A DNA stretch of 64,000 nt from Candidatus Sumerlaeota bacterium (GTDB taxonomy: Bacteria; Sumerlaeota; Sumerlaeia; Sumerlaeales; Sumerlaeaceae): NCBI GenBank assembly GCA_012513815.1, contig JAAZBM010000010.1:20708-84707 (forward strand). Direction: 5' to 3'. Both the position numbers and the translations under genes were made by a program. Below are positions 44,379-53,724 of the stretch, in pieces. The notes beneath the pieces are model-generated. The model was given only the letters and a program-made list of their open reading frames with translations, was not told where the DNA came from and did no database searches. Position 1 is the first letter of the stretch; each line of letters begins with the position of its first letter.

Positions 44379-45803
44379 ATGACAGGCAAACGACAACGAA
44401 TGTGGTTCAACTCTAAAAAAACAATAGCGAAAGCGACTCAAACGACTCACGGCAACAAGCCGCTCACCAGAGTCCTCCTTATTACGGCCGCCATTGCCTG
44501 CATCGCGGTTTTCACGGGTTGCGTCGTCATCGGCGACCACCTCGACCAATTCAGAAAAAGATTCTACACCTACCCCATTTGGGTGTTTGACAACGCGAGA
44601 GGATACCGAGAAAACCAACCACCCGCCAAGCTCATGAACGACGACACCAACGTCGTGGTAGCCATCAGTGGTGGTGGCGCGCGCGCATCGTACTTCAGCG
44701 CCTGCGTACTCGAACAACTTGCCGCGCAGCCGGACCCAACCGGTAAGGGCAAATCGCTACTCGACAGAGTCCAAGTCGTCTCCGGCGTATCAGGCGGCAG
44801 CCTTGCGGCCATGTACTACGGGCTTTACAAACCCGCGAACCTCAACGACAGCAACCGCGGAAAGTTCTTCTCTCTCTTCAAGAACCACATGTCAATCAAC
44901 CAAGTCATGAGTGGTGTCTCGCACTTCGAAAACAACATCTGGGAATTCGGTCTCTACTACTACACGAGATGGCGTGTCAGCCAGACGCTCGCGCAAATGT
45001 ATGACCGCAAAGTCTTCAGACGGGCTACCCTCGGACACCTGCACAGCAGAGCCTTGCGCGGCGAGGCACCTCTCGTCGTCGTCAACGCAACCAACCTCGA
45101 CACCGGCGGCAAGTTCCTCTTCACGGCCCTGCCGACCGCAAAATACTTCAACACTGACCCCGCTGCGCTCAGCAACGCACCGGCGCTCAAGACGCTTGCC
45201 ACTGCGATGAATACATCCGTCAACAAGGCCGCAGGATTCGACACCATTGACTCCGAAGCAGACAACTTCAGAGCCTCTGTTGCCGTCGCCGCCAGCAGCG
45301 GACTGCCATTCACGCCCGGCCCCACGACCCTCGTCAACTACGCGACTAACGGCTATGTTCACCTCGCAGACGGCGGAATCAACGACAACACCGGCATCGA
45401 CTCGCTCGTCCAACTTTACATCAACGCCAAGGCCCGAGGCAAGAGAGGCAAACTCGTCATCATTTGCATCGACGCCATGCAAGGCAACGTCGTAGCACGC
45501 AGCAACGACAAAGACCCGGACGGATATGTTGGCTCGCTACAGTATGCGGCACACGCATTCGGCACGGCATCCGCGAGAACCCAGATTTACCAGAACGCTC
45601 TCGTTGACTCCGCGTCACCGTACATCAAAACAATCCACCTCAGACTCAACGACAACAAAGACGCCAATCTCCAGTTCAACGGCAGAGGACCCGGCGGAGT
45701 CGGAATCTTCATCACGCGCGAAGACGCAGGCTACATCGAACGAGCAGCCGCTGACCTCGTCGCCAAGAATCTCTCAAAACTCAATCGGGCAATTGCCAAT
45801 TAA
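44379..45803 (+). CDS. Patatin-like phospholipase lipoprotein
   Basis: 474 residues from 44379; an ATG at 44400 is also possible. A long basic N-region precedes a hydrophobic stretch and lipobox FTGC. The patatin core has the oxyanion loop ISGGGARASYF, the nucleophile elbow SGVSGGS, and the Asp dyad member in LADGGIND. It hydrolyses acyl esters of phospholipids or other lipids, probably at the outer membrane. The next gene, a GT2 enzyme, starts two bases after the stop, so the two are co-transcribed. Confidence 0.88.
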   Translation: MTGKRQRMWFNSKKTIAKATQTTHGNKPLTRVLLITAAIACIAVFTGCVVIGDHLDQFRKRFYTYPIWVFDNARGYRENQPPAKLMNDDTNVVVAISGGGARASYFSACVLEQLAAQPDPTGKGKSLLDRVQVVSGVSGGSLAAMYYGLYKPANLNDSNRGKFFSLFKNHMSINQVMSGVSHFENNIWEFGLYYYTRWRVSQTLAQMYDRKVFRRATLGHLHSRALRGEAPLVVVNATNLDTGGKFLFTALPTAKYFNTDPAALSNAPALKTLATAMNTSVNKAAGFDTIDSEADNFRASVAVAASSGLPFTPGPTTLVNYATNGYVHLADGGINDNTGIDSLVQLYINAKARGKRGKLVIICIDAMQGNVVARSNDKDPDGYVGSLQYAAHAFGTASARTQIYQNALVDSASPYIKTIHLRLNDNKDANLQFNGRGPGGVGIFITREDAGYIERAAADLVAKNLSKLNRAIAN

Positions 45804-45805
45804 AA

Positions 45806-46567
45806 ATGACCGCCACGAACGACGAACTTAGCGCAAAGGTCATCTTCGCCTTACCTGCATACAACGAGGCGAAAAACCTAACGCCGCTCATCGAAGAGAC
45901 GGACAAAGTTTTCGCTCAGCAAAATCTGAAGTGGCAAGCCGTCATTGTCGACGACGCAAGCACCGACGAAACGCCCGAGATTCTCAAAGCGCTGCAACTC
46001 AAGTTCCCCGTCGAATCGGTCAGACACGCCCAAAATCAAGGGCTTGGCGGCGCGATCAAAACGGCGATTCACGAGGCGCTGAAAAGGACAACATCCGACA
46101 ACGACATCATCGTCACGATGGACGCGGACAACACACACTCGCCCGACTTCGCCCCCAAAATGGCGCAACGAATCTGGCGAGAAAACTTCGATGTCGTCAT
46201 CGCTTCCAGATTCTGCGATGGCAGCGCGGAAGTCGGAGTCCCGTTCGCGAGACGCCTCCTCAGCCGCGCCGCAAGAATGATGTTCAGGCTCTTCCTGAAC
46301 ATGAAAAACGTCACGGACTACACATGCGGCTACAGAGCATTCCGCTCAACAACGCTGCAAAAAGCCATCGACAAATACGGCGACAAAATCATCGTCCGAA
46401 ACGGATTCGCGTGCACCGACGAACTGCTCGTCAAAATCGCGACGGTCACAAGCAAAATCAGCGAAATCCCGTTCACGCTCCGCTATGACCTCAAGCAGGG
46501 AAAAAGCAAACTCCCGCTCTTCAGAACAATCTACGAGACGCTCAAGCTACTCATCCTCAAGCGATAG
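45806..46567 (+). CDS. GT2-family glycosyltransferase, polyprenyl-phosphate mannose/glucose synthase type
   Basis: 253 residues, no C-terminal membrane spans. FALPAYNEAKNLTPLIEE and AVIVDDASTDETPEIL are the start of the GT-A fold; VTMDADNTHSPDFAPKM carries the DxD-like site; CGYRAFRSTTLQ and the C-terminal PFTLRYDLKQGKSKL follow, as in DPM1-like enzymes. It should transfer a sugar to a polyprenyl phosphate for envelope glycan assembly. It starts directly after the patatin gene and converges on a methyltransferase gene. Confidence 0.9.
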   Translation: MTATNDELSAKVIFALPAYNEAKNLTPLIEETDKVFAQQNLKWQAVIVDDASTDETPEILKALQLKFPVESVRHAQNQGLGGAIKTAIHEALKRTTSDNDIIVTMDADNTHSPDFAPKMAQRIWRENFDVVIASRFCDGSAEVGVPFARRLLSRAARMMFRLFLNMKNVTDYTCGYRAFRSTTLQKAIDKYGDKIIVRNGFACTDELLVKIATVTSKISEIPFTLRYDLKQGKSKLPLFRTIYETLKLLILKR

Positions 46568-46570
46568 CGG

Positions 46571-47200
46571 CTACAGCTTGACCAGCTCAAAGACCTCGCG
46601 GCAACAACTCGTCAACCGCGACAAATCCCGAGGCAGCGGCGTCGAATAATTGTTCGTATACCAAAACAACGATGTCGTCAAATTGTGAACGAAGGACTCA
46701 TCAAGATAGGACTTGTACGCCAAACCGCGCTCCACACCCAAATCATATCCGCGCTTATTCGCCGCGTAAATCAGTAACGTCGCGCCCTTCTTCATCACAC
46801 GCGACAACTCCTCGAAAATGACTTCCAACTCTTTGCGGTTATAAAACTCTAACATATCAACGACGAAGACTGTCTCGAATTCCTCATCCGGAAAAGGAAT
46901 CAAACAATTCTCTTCGGAAAACACCGCATGCTTCACGCGAAGATAACCACTTGCGTGCAGCGCCGCCACACGCTCTTCATCCGTGTCCGTGCCGCTCGCC
47001 TGAGGATTCCGACGGAGATAACTCTCATCATGCAACCCGATTTGCAACACATACGGCGACGATGGAATCCGACGAAAAGCGCAATAGCTACTCCAACGCA
47101 ACCACAAGTCATGCGTCCACGTGCTCAGCGACATCAGCAGCGGCGCGTCCGTCTCGGCTACGGGATAAACTTTATCCTTCTCAATCTCAACATCATCCAT
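46571..47200 (-). CDS. Class I methyltransferase-like protein
   Basis: 209 residues from the ATG at 47200 (a GTG precedes it). The Rossmann core is recognisable: VLQIGLHDESY (weak motif I), FPDEEFETVFVVDMLEF (motif IV region), and LSRVMKKGATLLIYAANKRG. The glycine-rich loop is degenerate, so binding of SAM is likely but not certain. Last gene of the PilV-to-methyltransferase operon, 13 bases after the small membrane protein gene. Substrate unknown. Confidence 0.72.
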   Translation of the reverse strand: MDDVEIEKDKVYPVAETDAPLLMSLSTWTHDLWLRWSSYCAFRRIPSSPYVLQIGLHDESYLRRNPQASGTDTDEERVAALHASGYLRVKHAVFSEENCLIPFPDEEFETVFVVDMLEFYNRKELEVIFEELSRVMKKGATLLIYAANKRGYDLGVERGLAYKSYLDESFVHNLTTSLFWYTNNYSTPLPRDLSRLTSCCREVFELVKL

Positions 47201-47212
47201 CACAACAATCCA

Positions 47213-47863
47213 CTACTTCTTTTTCTTAGGGTTACTACCGTTACCATTCGACCCACCGGACCGAGCGCCCCCACCTAACGAGATTCCCGAATAACGAGTC
47301 TCGATTTGCTTCTTACGCGCCGGAGCGTTTGCCTCCGCGTCACGGGGCTTTGTCTCCGTCGTCGCGTCCAAAGCGTCACCCAACAAGAAAGACGCTTCCA
47401 TCTTCGCCTCGGCCTCCGATGCGGCCTCCGCTTCGCGCATCTTCGGGCGCACCCTTAACCACAGCAGAATCGCGCAGAGCGTGATTAAGAACAATCCGCC
47501 CAACAACAGCAACCCCGACATTGCCCCGCCGGAGCCTTCGCCCTGCTCGCGACGCAACGACCGAACCGAAAACAGCCCGGGCTTCTGTTTCATCGTCTCA
47601 TAATTCTTATGAATCTTCGCCAACTCCGTCTCCAAAACCGCGCGCTGAAGCGCAAGCCGTTGCTCCTCCTGCTCGCGCGCCATACGTTCTTGCGTCGTCG
47701 CAAAATCCAGGCCGACCTTCTCGGTATACTGCATTGTCGCCGTTGTATCACTGTTGATTTCGTCCGGAACATTAATCATCACTGCCCCGCACGGAACAAC
47801 CGCGAACAGACTCACCACCAATAGCAAGCTAACATAAAACCGGTTCAAAACTAATCCCATCAT
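47213..47863 (-). CDS. Signal peptide - coiled coil - membrane span protein, unknown
   Basis: 216 residues; AGGA precedes the tandem ATG. A cleavable signal covers about residues 1-27. Residues 55-95 are a charged coiled coil (QERMAREQEEQRLALQRAV). A membrane span at about 114-137 is followed by a cytoplasmic tail rich in Ala, Glu and Gly and ending in a Lys run. I recognise no family. Its place between the giant PilX-like genes and a methyltransferase gene suggests a role in assembling that pilus-like system. Confidence 0.7.
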   Translation of the reverse strand: MMGLVLNRFYVSLLLVVSLFAVVPCGAVMINVPDEINSDTTATMQYTEKVGLDFATTQERMAREQEEQRLALQRAVLETELAKIHKNYETMKQKPGLFSVRSLRREQGEGSGGAMSGLLLLGGLFLITLCAILLWLRVRPKMREAEAASEAEAKMEASFLLGDALDATTETKPRDAEANAPARKKQIETRYSGISLGGGARSGGSNGNGSNPKKKK

Positions 47864-47879
47864 TAATTCCTTAGTATCT

Positions 47880-49640
47880 CTATTTCAATGGCCATTCCGG
47901 ATTTATCTCATTCCGAACAATAACCGCCGCCGTTGTCGAAACCGGCAAATCCAAATCGATTATCCGATTCCCATCACCATCAAAGAACTTGTCAATATAA
48001 CGACTATGAATACGCCAATCCTGCCAGTAGTTGCAATTGCCATTGAAGACCATCGCCTCATCGCGGCAGATCATCGACCCATGCAGAGTAAAGCTCTTGT
48101 TCGTATGCATCGCCATCGCGTGGTTCGTGAAGAAAATTCCCTCAAGCTCCGCGATATCTTTCTGCGCGAAGGAGCTATACGACGTCACTGAGAAAGAACC
48201 CGGACTCCAAGCCAACGGCGCGTTCGTCTCCTGATCAAACCAATCCGCGTAGGCATCCTGATTGCCCTGAGGCCGAGTCTGCGGGTAATACTGAATATTC
48301 TTCGCCCGCGCGTCAGTCATTTTCAGCTCATCACTATAGCTATAATTCGTCGTCCGAATCACGCCATTACCATCAGCGTCGTAAGCCGCGTAATCCATCT
48401 CCCCATCATTATCCGTGTCAAGATACGCAATCCCATCATCACTCGTGCCGCGGATGCCATCGCTACCCAGCGCATTCTCGCTTCCGATGTAGCGCAGACC
48501 ATAATCACTATTACTGTAGCAATTATTGACCCATGTTTGGTCATTAACATCACCAACCAAAATCTGACCGACAACACCATAAGCAATCAAATCCTCTTTG
48601 CCTTTCAGCGAGCTGTCGACAACATGGTCATAGTAATCCCAAATCTCATCCGGAGTATTTGCGGAATTCGGCGGCGTATTAAACACCGGCCCATTCAGAT
48701 ACTCAACGTCATCCGCGATATACAGATTCCCGCCGACATACAGCGTACCGGTTCCGCCAATGACACCCGACAAAACACAGTCGCCCTTCACAACAACCGT
48801 CCCCTCAATCTCAATCGGCGCGCTCTGCGTACCCATCAAATAAACCCCATTCTCCGAGGTCTTAGAAATCAGCGTCCGATTCAGCGCAGTATTGCTCTTG
48901 TTCACCTGACGAATCGTGCCATTCGCATTCTCGCAATAGTCATTGATATCCTTAAGGTTCGGCATCTTCAAACGACGCGTGCCCTGATGACCATAATGCA
49001 ACGGGTCACCATCCGCCCAACCATCAACAGGCAAAGTCCCCGCGAGCGGGTCAATATTCGTGCCATTGTTCTGGATATTTCCCGACGCGTAAATATGACC
49101 ATTCACCGTTGGAGAATAACGAAAATCAAAATTGAAGTTCGAGCGAATATCACCATGCGCCGTAATCTTCCCGCCCCAGAACCAGCCCCAGTTATTCAGG
49201 AAATAGCAATAGTCAAAAACATTCGACGACGGACGATACTGAACGCTCGCCTCGATGGTGCGCAAGCGATCCCGAATCCCACACGAAGCCTTCACAAGAT
49301 AAAAACCACCCGAAGGCTCGCTCGAATCCGCCGTGATTTTCATCGACAGCTTGTCAACATCATCCGGAATCTCAAACGGCATATCATCCTTGCCATAAGT
49401 CCGGCACAAACCGGACAAATCCTCTTTTTTCTCGGCCTCAGAGATGCGCTGAACACCCTCAAGCAAAGCATTCTCCGCAATCTGATAGCAACGCTCCCAA
49501 GCCGAACGATAATGCTGACGCCTGAACTCGAAAACGCCAAGAGAGATTATCGCGCCAATAATCAGGATGCTGACAAACAGAAATATCAATGTCGGGAATA
49601 TCGCAAAACCACGAGCCCCAACGATACGCATTCTATCCAT
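47880..49640 (-). CDS. Giant PilX/GspK-like pseudopilin, paralogue A
   Basis: 586 residues from the ATG at 49640, preceded by GAGAGGA. The leader ends ARG|FAIFPTLIFLFVSILII; the +5 Glu is replaced by Pro. EFRRQHYRSAWERCYQIAEN follows the helix. The middle has beta-helix-like VVVKGDCVLSGVIGGTGTLY and NLYIADDVEYL segments, reminiscent of bactofilin or outer-membrane beta-solenoids. Then come Ca-binding-like loops: SDGIRGTSDDG, DTDNDGEMDY, DADGNGVI, and near the end FFDGDGNRIIDLDL. Closely related to the upstream gene at 49699-51519, so it arose by tandem duplication. Confidence 0.78.
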   Translation of the reverse strand: MDRMRIVGARGFAIFPTLIFLFVSILIIGAIISLGVFEFRRQHYRSAWERCYQIAENALLEGVQRISEAEKKEDLSGLCRTYGKDDMPFEIPDDVDKLSMKITADSSEPSGGFYLVKASCGIRDRLRTIEASVQYRPSSNVFDYCYFLNNWGWFWGGKITAHGDIRSNFNFDFRYSPTVNGHIYASGNIQNNGTNIDPLAGTLPVDGWADGDPLHYGHQGTRRLKMPNLKDINDYCENANGTIRQVNKSNTALNRTLISKTSENGVYLMGTQSAPIEIEGTVVVKGDCVLSGVIGGTGTLYVGGNLYIADDVEYLNGPVFNTPPNSANTPDEIWDYYDHVVDSSLKGKEDLIAYGVVGQILVGDVNDQTWVNNCYSNSDYGLRYIGSENALGSDGIRGTSDDGIAYLDTDNDGEMDYAAYDADGNGVIRTTNYSYSDELKMTDARAKNIQYYPQTRPQGNQDAYADWFDQETNAPLAWSPGSFSVTSYSSFAQKDIAELEGIFFTNHAMAMHTNKSFTLHGSMICRDEAMVFNGNCNYWQDWRIHSRYIDKFFDGDGNRIIDLDLPVSTTAAVIVRNEINPEWPLK

Positions 49641-49698
49641 TTCTCGATATCCTCTCTCAATCAAAATACAAACACCTAACCCGACTAAACGCGACCCA

Positions 49699-51519
49699 TT
49701 AGGTCAAGGGCCACTCGGGCGCCTCTTCGGAACGAATGACAATCGCGGCCTTAACGGACTGAGGCAAATCAAGGTCGATAATCTTGTTGCCATCGCCATC
49801 AAAGAACAAATCGACATAACGGCTGTGGACACGCCAATCCTGATAGAAATCTAACTTCGAATTATAGACAATCGCCTCATCACGGCAAATGATGCCGCCC
49901 TTAAAAGCGAGCTTCGAACCCGTATACATCGCGACGGTATGGTTCGTAAACAGAACGCCCGAAATCGTCGAGATACTCTTGTTCGCAATGTCACTATAAC
50001 TCACTGTCCCCTGACTGTTAGGGATAGACGACAAAACACTACCATCCTCGTCAAACCAGTCTGCGTAAGTACTCGTCCGAGTGCTACCGCCGCCCCACCA
50101 ACCACCACTGCTTGTCTTTATCTTTGTAGGATAAAACTGAATGTTCGAGGTACGACTCGAGTTCATCGCAATCTCGTTATTATAATTATAATTCGTCGTC
50201 CGAATCACGCCATCGCCATCCGCGTCATAAGCGGCATAATCCATCTTGCCGTCATCATTCGTATCAAGATAAGCCTTGCCATCATCCGCTGTTCCACGAA
50301 TGCCATCACTGCCAAGAGTGTTCTCGGAACCAAGATGCGACAGACCATACTCCGAATTCGAATAACAGTTGTTCTTCCAAGTGTTGCTGTTGACATCACC
50401 AATCAGAACATTTCCAAAAACACCATAAGCAACCAAATCATCCTTATCGTTCTTCAACGATGTATTAACCCACTGATCACGCTTAGTCCATTCATTCTCC
50501 GGAGCACTCCCATTCGCCTGAGCACTCTCAAACGAAGGAGATTGCCGATAGGTAACGTTATCGTTAATGTACAGATTACCCTGAACATAAAGAGTCCCAG
50601 TTCCACCAACGACGCCGGACAAAACACAGTCACCCTTGACAACAACGGTGCCATTAATCGTAATCGGGTCAGAACTCGACCCTTCAAGATAGATGCCCTT
50701 CTCCGTAACGCCACCCGAAACAAGAGTTTTCACATTGTTATTCTTGCCAACTGTGATGCTCCCATTCGCATCGGTGATGTACTCATCAACCGTTTTCAGA
50801 TTCGGCATCTTCTGGCGGCGAACACCCTGATGTCCAAAGCGCAACGAATCCTCACCGGCCCAACCACTAACAGGCAACTTCTCCGTCAACGGGTCAATAT
50901 TCGTTGCGGTCTTAGTACCATTTCTACCCTCGGTAACCTTCCGGATATTACCATTGGCCCAGATATGACCATCCATCTGAGGACTGCCCATAAAGTCAAA
51001 GTTGTAATTCGAACGCGTGTCGCCGTGAGCCGTCGATGTACTACCACCGTAGAACCAGCCCCAGTTGTTCAGGAAATAGCAATAGTCAAAAACGCCTGAC
51101 GCCGGATGATACTGAATGGTCGCCGACAAAGTACGAGTCTTATCACCAATCGTAGCCGTCGCTTTTGCCGTATAATAACCTTCCGTTCCCGAAGAGTCAG
51201 CGCCAATCTTATACGAGAAATTCTTAACGTCACCCGGAACCTCAAACGGCATATCGTCCTTGCCATAGATGCCATACAGCGACGGAACATCAGACTTCTT
51301 CTCGGCCTCCGAAATACGCTGAACAGCCTCAAGCAAACCATTCTCCGCGACCTGATAGCAACGTTCCCAATTCGCCCGATTATGCTGACGACGAAACTCA
51401 AAACTGCTCAAGCCAACAATACCTGCAATCAAAAATCCACCAACAACGGTAAAAACAACCGCCGGCATCAGAGCAAAACCCTGACGATTTCCTTTCAACA
51501 AGCTCTTTACTTTTTTCAT
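49699..51519 (-). CDS. Giant PilX/GspK-like pseudopilin, paralogue B
   Basis: 606 residues from the ATG at 51519, with AGGAGG upstream. The leader ends RQG|FALMPAVVFTVVGGFLI, again with Pro instead of Glu at +5. The same plan as the downstream paralogue: WERCYQVAENGLLEAVQRIS, YLNNW-type FDYCYFLNNWGWFYGG, beta-solenoid VVVKGDCVLSGVVGGTGTLY, Ca-like loops DTNDDGKMDY and DADGDGVI, and FFDGDGNKIIDLDL then EEAPEWPL at the end. An insertion with GGWWGGGS is unique to this copy. Confidence 0.78.
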   Translation of the reverse strand: MKKVKSLLKGNRQGFALMPAVVFTVVGGFLIAGIVGLSSFEFRRQHNRANWERCYQVAENGLLEAVQRISEAEKKSDVPSLYGIYGKDDMPFEVPGDVKNFSYKIGADSSGTEGYYTAKATATIGDKTRTLSATIQYHPASGVFDYCYFLNNWGWFYGGSTSTAHGDTRSNYNFDFMGSPQMDGHIWANGNIRKVTEGRNGTKTATNIDPLTEKLPVSGWAGEDSLRFGHQGVRRQKMPNLKTVDEYITDANGSITVGKNNNVKTLVSGGVTEKGIYLEGSSSDPITINGTVVVKGDCVLSGVVGGTGTLYVQGNLYINDNVTYRQSPSFESAQANGSAPENEWTKRDQWVNTSLKNDKDDLVAYGVFGNVLIGDVNSNTWKNNCYSNSEYGLSHLGSENTLGSDGIRGTADDGKAYLDTNDDGKMDYAAYDADGDGVIRTTNYNYNNEIAMNSSRTSNIQFYPTKIKTSSGGWWGGGSTRTSTYADWFDEDGSVLSSIPNSQGTVSYSDIANKSISTISGVLFTNHTVAMYTGSKLAFKGGIICRDEAIVYNSKLDFYQDWRVHSRYVDLFFDGDGNKIIDLDLPQSVKAAIVIRSEEAPEWPLT

Positions 51520-51584
51520 GTGCGACTTCCTCCTGATTCCTATACACACGCTCCAAGCAATCGCTACTCAAAGCGCCTTTTAAT

Positions 51585-52220
51585 CTATTTGTTCCGAATG
51601 AAAACCCCGAACGAACGATTCGTCTGAATCCAGCTGTTTTCATCCGTTTGATTGCGATAACTCTTACGAGCCTCGCCATGATCACTGATCGCAAACTGCG
51701 TCAAAATAATCGAGTTGTCCGGCAAACCGCCAGGCTGCAAACCGCAACCAAACCAGACATAATCCAAACGCCCAAAACTAAAATTCGTCTCATCCGCATT
51801 CAAATCAACCTCATCGCCGGTCGACGTCGACGAACGATCCGGGTCATAAACCAACTTCTTGGTCACCGGATCAAAACGCAATTCCTGATACGGAGAAAAC
51901 TCATCCTTCCGGAAAATAATCCGATAGAAAAAAGCCTTCGTCGCGCCACTCTGACCCGGAACGGCATCAGTATTGCTAAACTGAACAATGTTGTTGTACG
52001 AAACATGACGAAGGATATTGAACAACTTATCCTGAATCATATCCGCACGCAAACTAACCTCAGCCTGAACAACACCAACACGAGACTCACGGGCAAGCAT
52101 GATGACAACCTGAAACAAAAAAAACATCACAACGGAAACGATCATCGATCCCAACAAAACTTCCAACACACTCAATGCGCGACGACCGCCTCGGCCGCTA
52201 TGTATCAACATATGACGCAT
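51585..52220 (-). CDS. PilW-like minor pilin
   Basis: 211 residues from the ATG at 52220, which overlaps the upstream stop by one base and has GGAG before it. The leader is RRA|LSVLEVLLGSMIVSVVM with Glu at +5 and Ala at -1. QAEVSLRADMIQDKLFNILR is the post-helix region of PilW/GspJ-like proteins, and FRKDEFSPYQELRFD resembles their beta-domain. Part of the tip complex of a pilus or pseudopilus is inferred. Second gene of the operon. Confidence 0.78.
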   Translation of the reverse strand: MRHMLIHSGRGGRRALSVLEVLLGSMIVSVVMFFLFQVVIMLARESRVGVVQAEVSLRADMIQDKLFNILRHVSYNNIVQFSNTDAVPGQSGATKAFFYRIIFRKDEFSPYQELRFDPVTKKLVYDPDRSSTSTGDEVDLNADETNFSFGRLDYVWFGCGLQPGGLPDNSIILTQFAISDHGEARKSYRNQTDENSWIQTNRSFGVFIRNK

Positions 52221-52789
52221 CACTGGAACTCCGGGTAAACAACAATAGTCATATCAAGCGTCTGCTTCGCCCCACGACCTAACGGAGGATCCCAACGCAT
52301 AGACAACGTAATCTGCTTCGCACGGTCGCCATCCTTCGTCGTCTGCTTATCAATCTTAACACGATACTCCGGAGAACGACCAGACAAGAAAACCAAATCC
52401 GGATGGAAAACCTGCATCGAAGTCGTGTTCAACGAATTCCAAGCGTCACTTGACGGAATACATACAGAGATAACCTTCGTCGTACCATCCGGAGCCAGCA
52501 CCGAAACAGAACCATCATAAATCGTATTCAACGGATAGTTCGAAGAAATACGCTCATAAGGCAACGCACGAATAACCTCCATATAATGATGACCAAAGTC
52601 AATCATCGTATCCAGATCATTCGACTTCGCCGCCTGCAAACGATTCAGTGCGACAGCAGCAAAGGCAGCAAGCAACAACAACGAAACAATCCCCATCGCA
52701 ATGATGGATTCAATAAAAATACTGCCACCACGCGACGAAACACCGAAACGCAGAAAACGAAACTTAGCGCCATTACTGTTTAATGTCAT
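52220..52789 (-). CDS. PilV/GspI-like minor pilin
   Basis: 189 residues from the ATG at 52789, with GGAG upstream. The leader ends RGG|SIFIESIIAMGIVSLLLL with Gly -1 and Glu +5, but Ser instead of Phe at +1. ALNRLQAAKSNDLDTMIDFG and YMEVIRALPYERI follow, typical of PilV/GspI. First gene of a six-gene minus-strand operon (PilV-, PilW-, two PilX-like, small membrane protein, methyltransferase). Confidence 0.78.
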   Translation of the reverse strand: MTLNSNGAKFRFLRFGVSSRGGSIFIESIIAMGIVSLLLLAAFAAVALNRLQAAKSNDLDTMIDFGHHYMEVIRALPYERISSNYPLNTIYDGSVSVLAPDGTTKVISVCIPSSDAWNSLNTTSMQVFHPDLVFLSGRSPEYRVKIDKQTTKDGDRAKQITLSMRWDPPLGRGAKQTLDMTIVVYPEFQ

Positions 52790-53088
52790 TCTGTCTCTCC
52801 GCATATCTACCTTTAGCAATTATGCTTATATTAGTATAGTGCAAACCCGCTAAAATCTCTCATCAGTCGACACTGCAACATTATTTGCATGTTCCTCAAA
52901 CCACAACTTTACCCAATAATTTCAATCCAGCGGATTCAACCTATTCAAATGTATTTGCCAAATGCTGCTATATTTACAAAAATAGTACCAAATTAGTGCA
53001 TAAAACATTTTTCCGGTAATAGTGTATTTACTAACTAAGGCAAAAAACACCTTGCTTTACATTTTTTTTCTAAAGGAGAATTTAAAAC
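52790..53088. promoter_or_regulatory. A+T-rich divergent control region
   Basis: This 299-base stretch separates the minus-strand pilin operon and the plus-strand rubrerythrin gene and holds no open frame. It is very rich in A and T. AAAGGAG lies before the rubrerythrin ATG. Possible -10-like elements are present on both strands, but I cannot choose one with confidence. Confidence 0.4.
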
Positions 53089-53664
53089 ATGCCAAGCCTC
53101 AAAGGGACACAAACCGAGAAGAACATTCTCACGGCGTTTGCCGGGGAATCACAGGCAAGAAACAGATACAACTACTTCGCGAGCAAAGCGAGAGACGAAG
53201 GATATATGCAGATTTCTGCAATCTTCGAAGAGACAGCTAATCAGGAAAAAGAACACGCCAAAAGACTATTCAAATTCCTCGAAGGAGGAGACGTCGAAAT
53301 CTGTGCGGCCTTCCCGGCCGGAGTCATCGGAACAACCATCGAGAATCTCAAAGCGGCAGCTGCCGGTGAGAATCACGAATGGTCCGACATGTATCCCTCA
53401 TTCGCCAAAGTCGCCGAAGAAGAAGGATTCACGGCCATCGCAGCGACAATGCGCGCCATCGCCATCGCCGAAAAACACCACGAGAATACCTATAAAACGC
53501 TCGTTCAAAACATCGAAGAAGGCAAAGTATTCAAGAGAGACGGAGTCTGCATTTGGTCTTGCAGAAACTGCGGTTACCTACACGAGGGAACAGAGGCGCC
53601 CATGGCATGCCCGGCATGCGCCCATGCGCAAAAGTACTTCGAGAAAGTCGCAGACAACTTCTAA
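53089..53664 (+). CDS. rbr: Rubrerythrin
   Basis: 191 residues. The N-terminal four-helix domain has the diiron ligands in AGESQARNRY, EETANQEKEHA and, further on, AEKHHENTY. The C-terminal rubredoxin-like domain has CRNCGYLHEG and CPACAHAQ, binding one iron. It reduces hydrogen peroxide and is typical of anaerobes. It probably draws electrons from a rubredoxin or NADH-linked partner encoded elsewhere. It has its own terminator and seems to be a single-gene unit. Confidence 0.96.
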   Translation: MPSLKGTQTEKNILTAFAGESQARNRYNYFASKARDEGYMQISAIFEETANQEKEHAKRLFKFLEGGDVEICAAFPAGVIGTTIENLKAAAAGENHEWSDMYPSFAKVAEEEGFTAIAATMRAIAIAEKHHENTYKTLVQNIEEGKVFKRDGVCIWSCRNCGYLHEGTEAPMACPACAHAQKYFEKVADNF

Positions 53665-53688
53665 TCGTCGCTGACTGATAAAAGAATA

Positions 53689-53722
53689 AAGCCCCGAGGC
53701 AATCCGCTCCGGGGCTTTTCTT
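53689..53722. terminator. Bidirectional hairpin terminator after rubrerythrin
   Basis: AAGCCCCG (53689-53696) pairs with CGGGGCTT (53710-53717), followed by a T-rich run; an A-rich stretch precedes it. It lies between two convergent genes. Confidence 0.85.
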
Positions 53723-53724
53723 GT

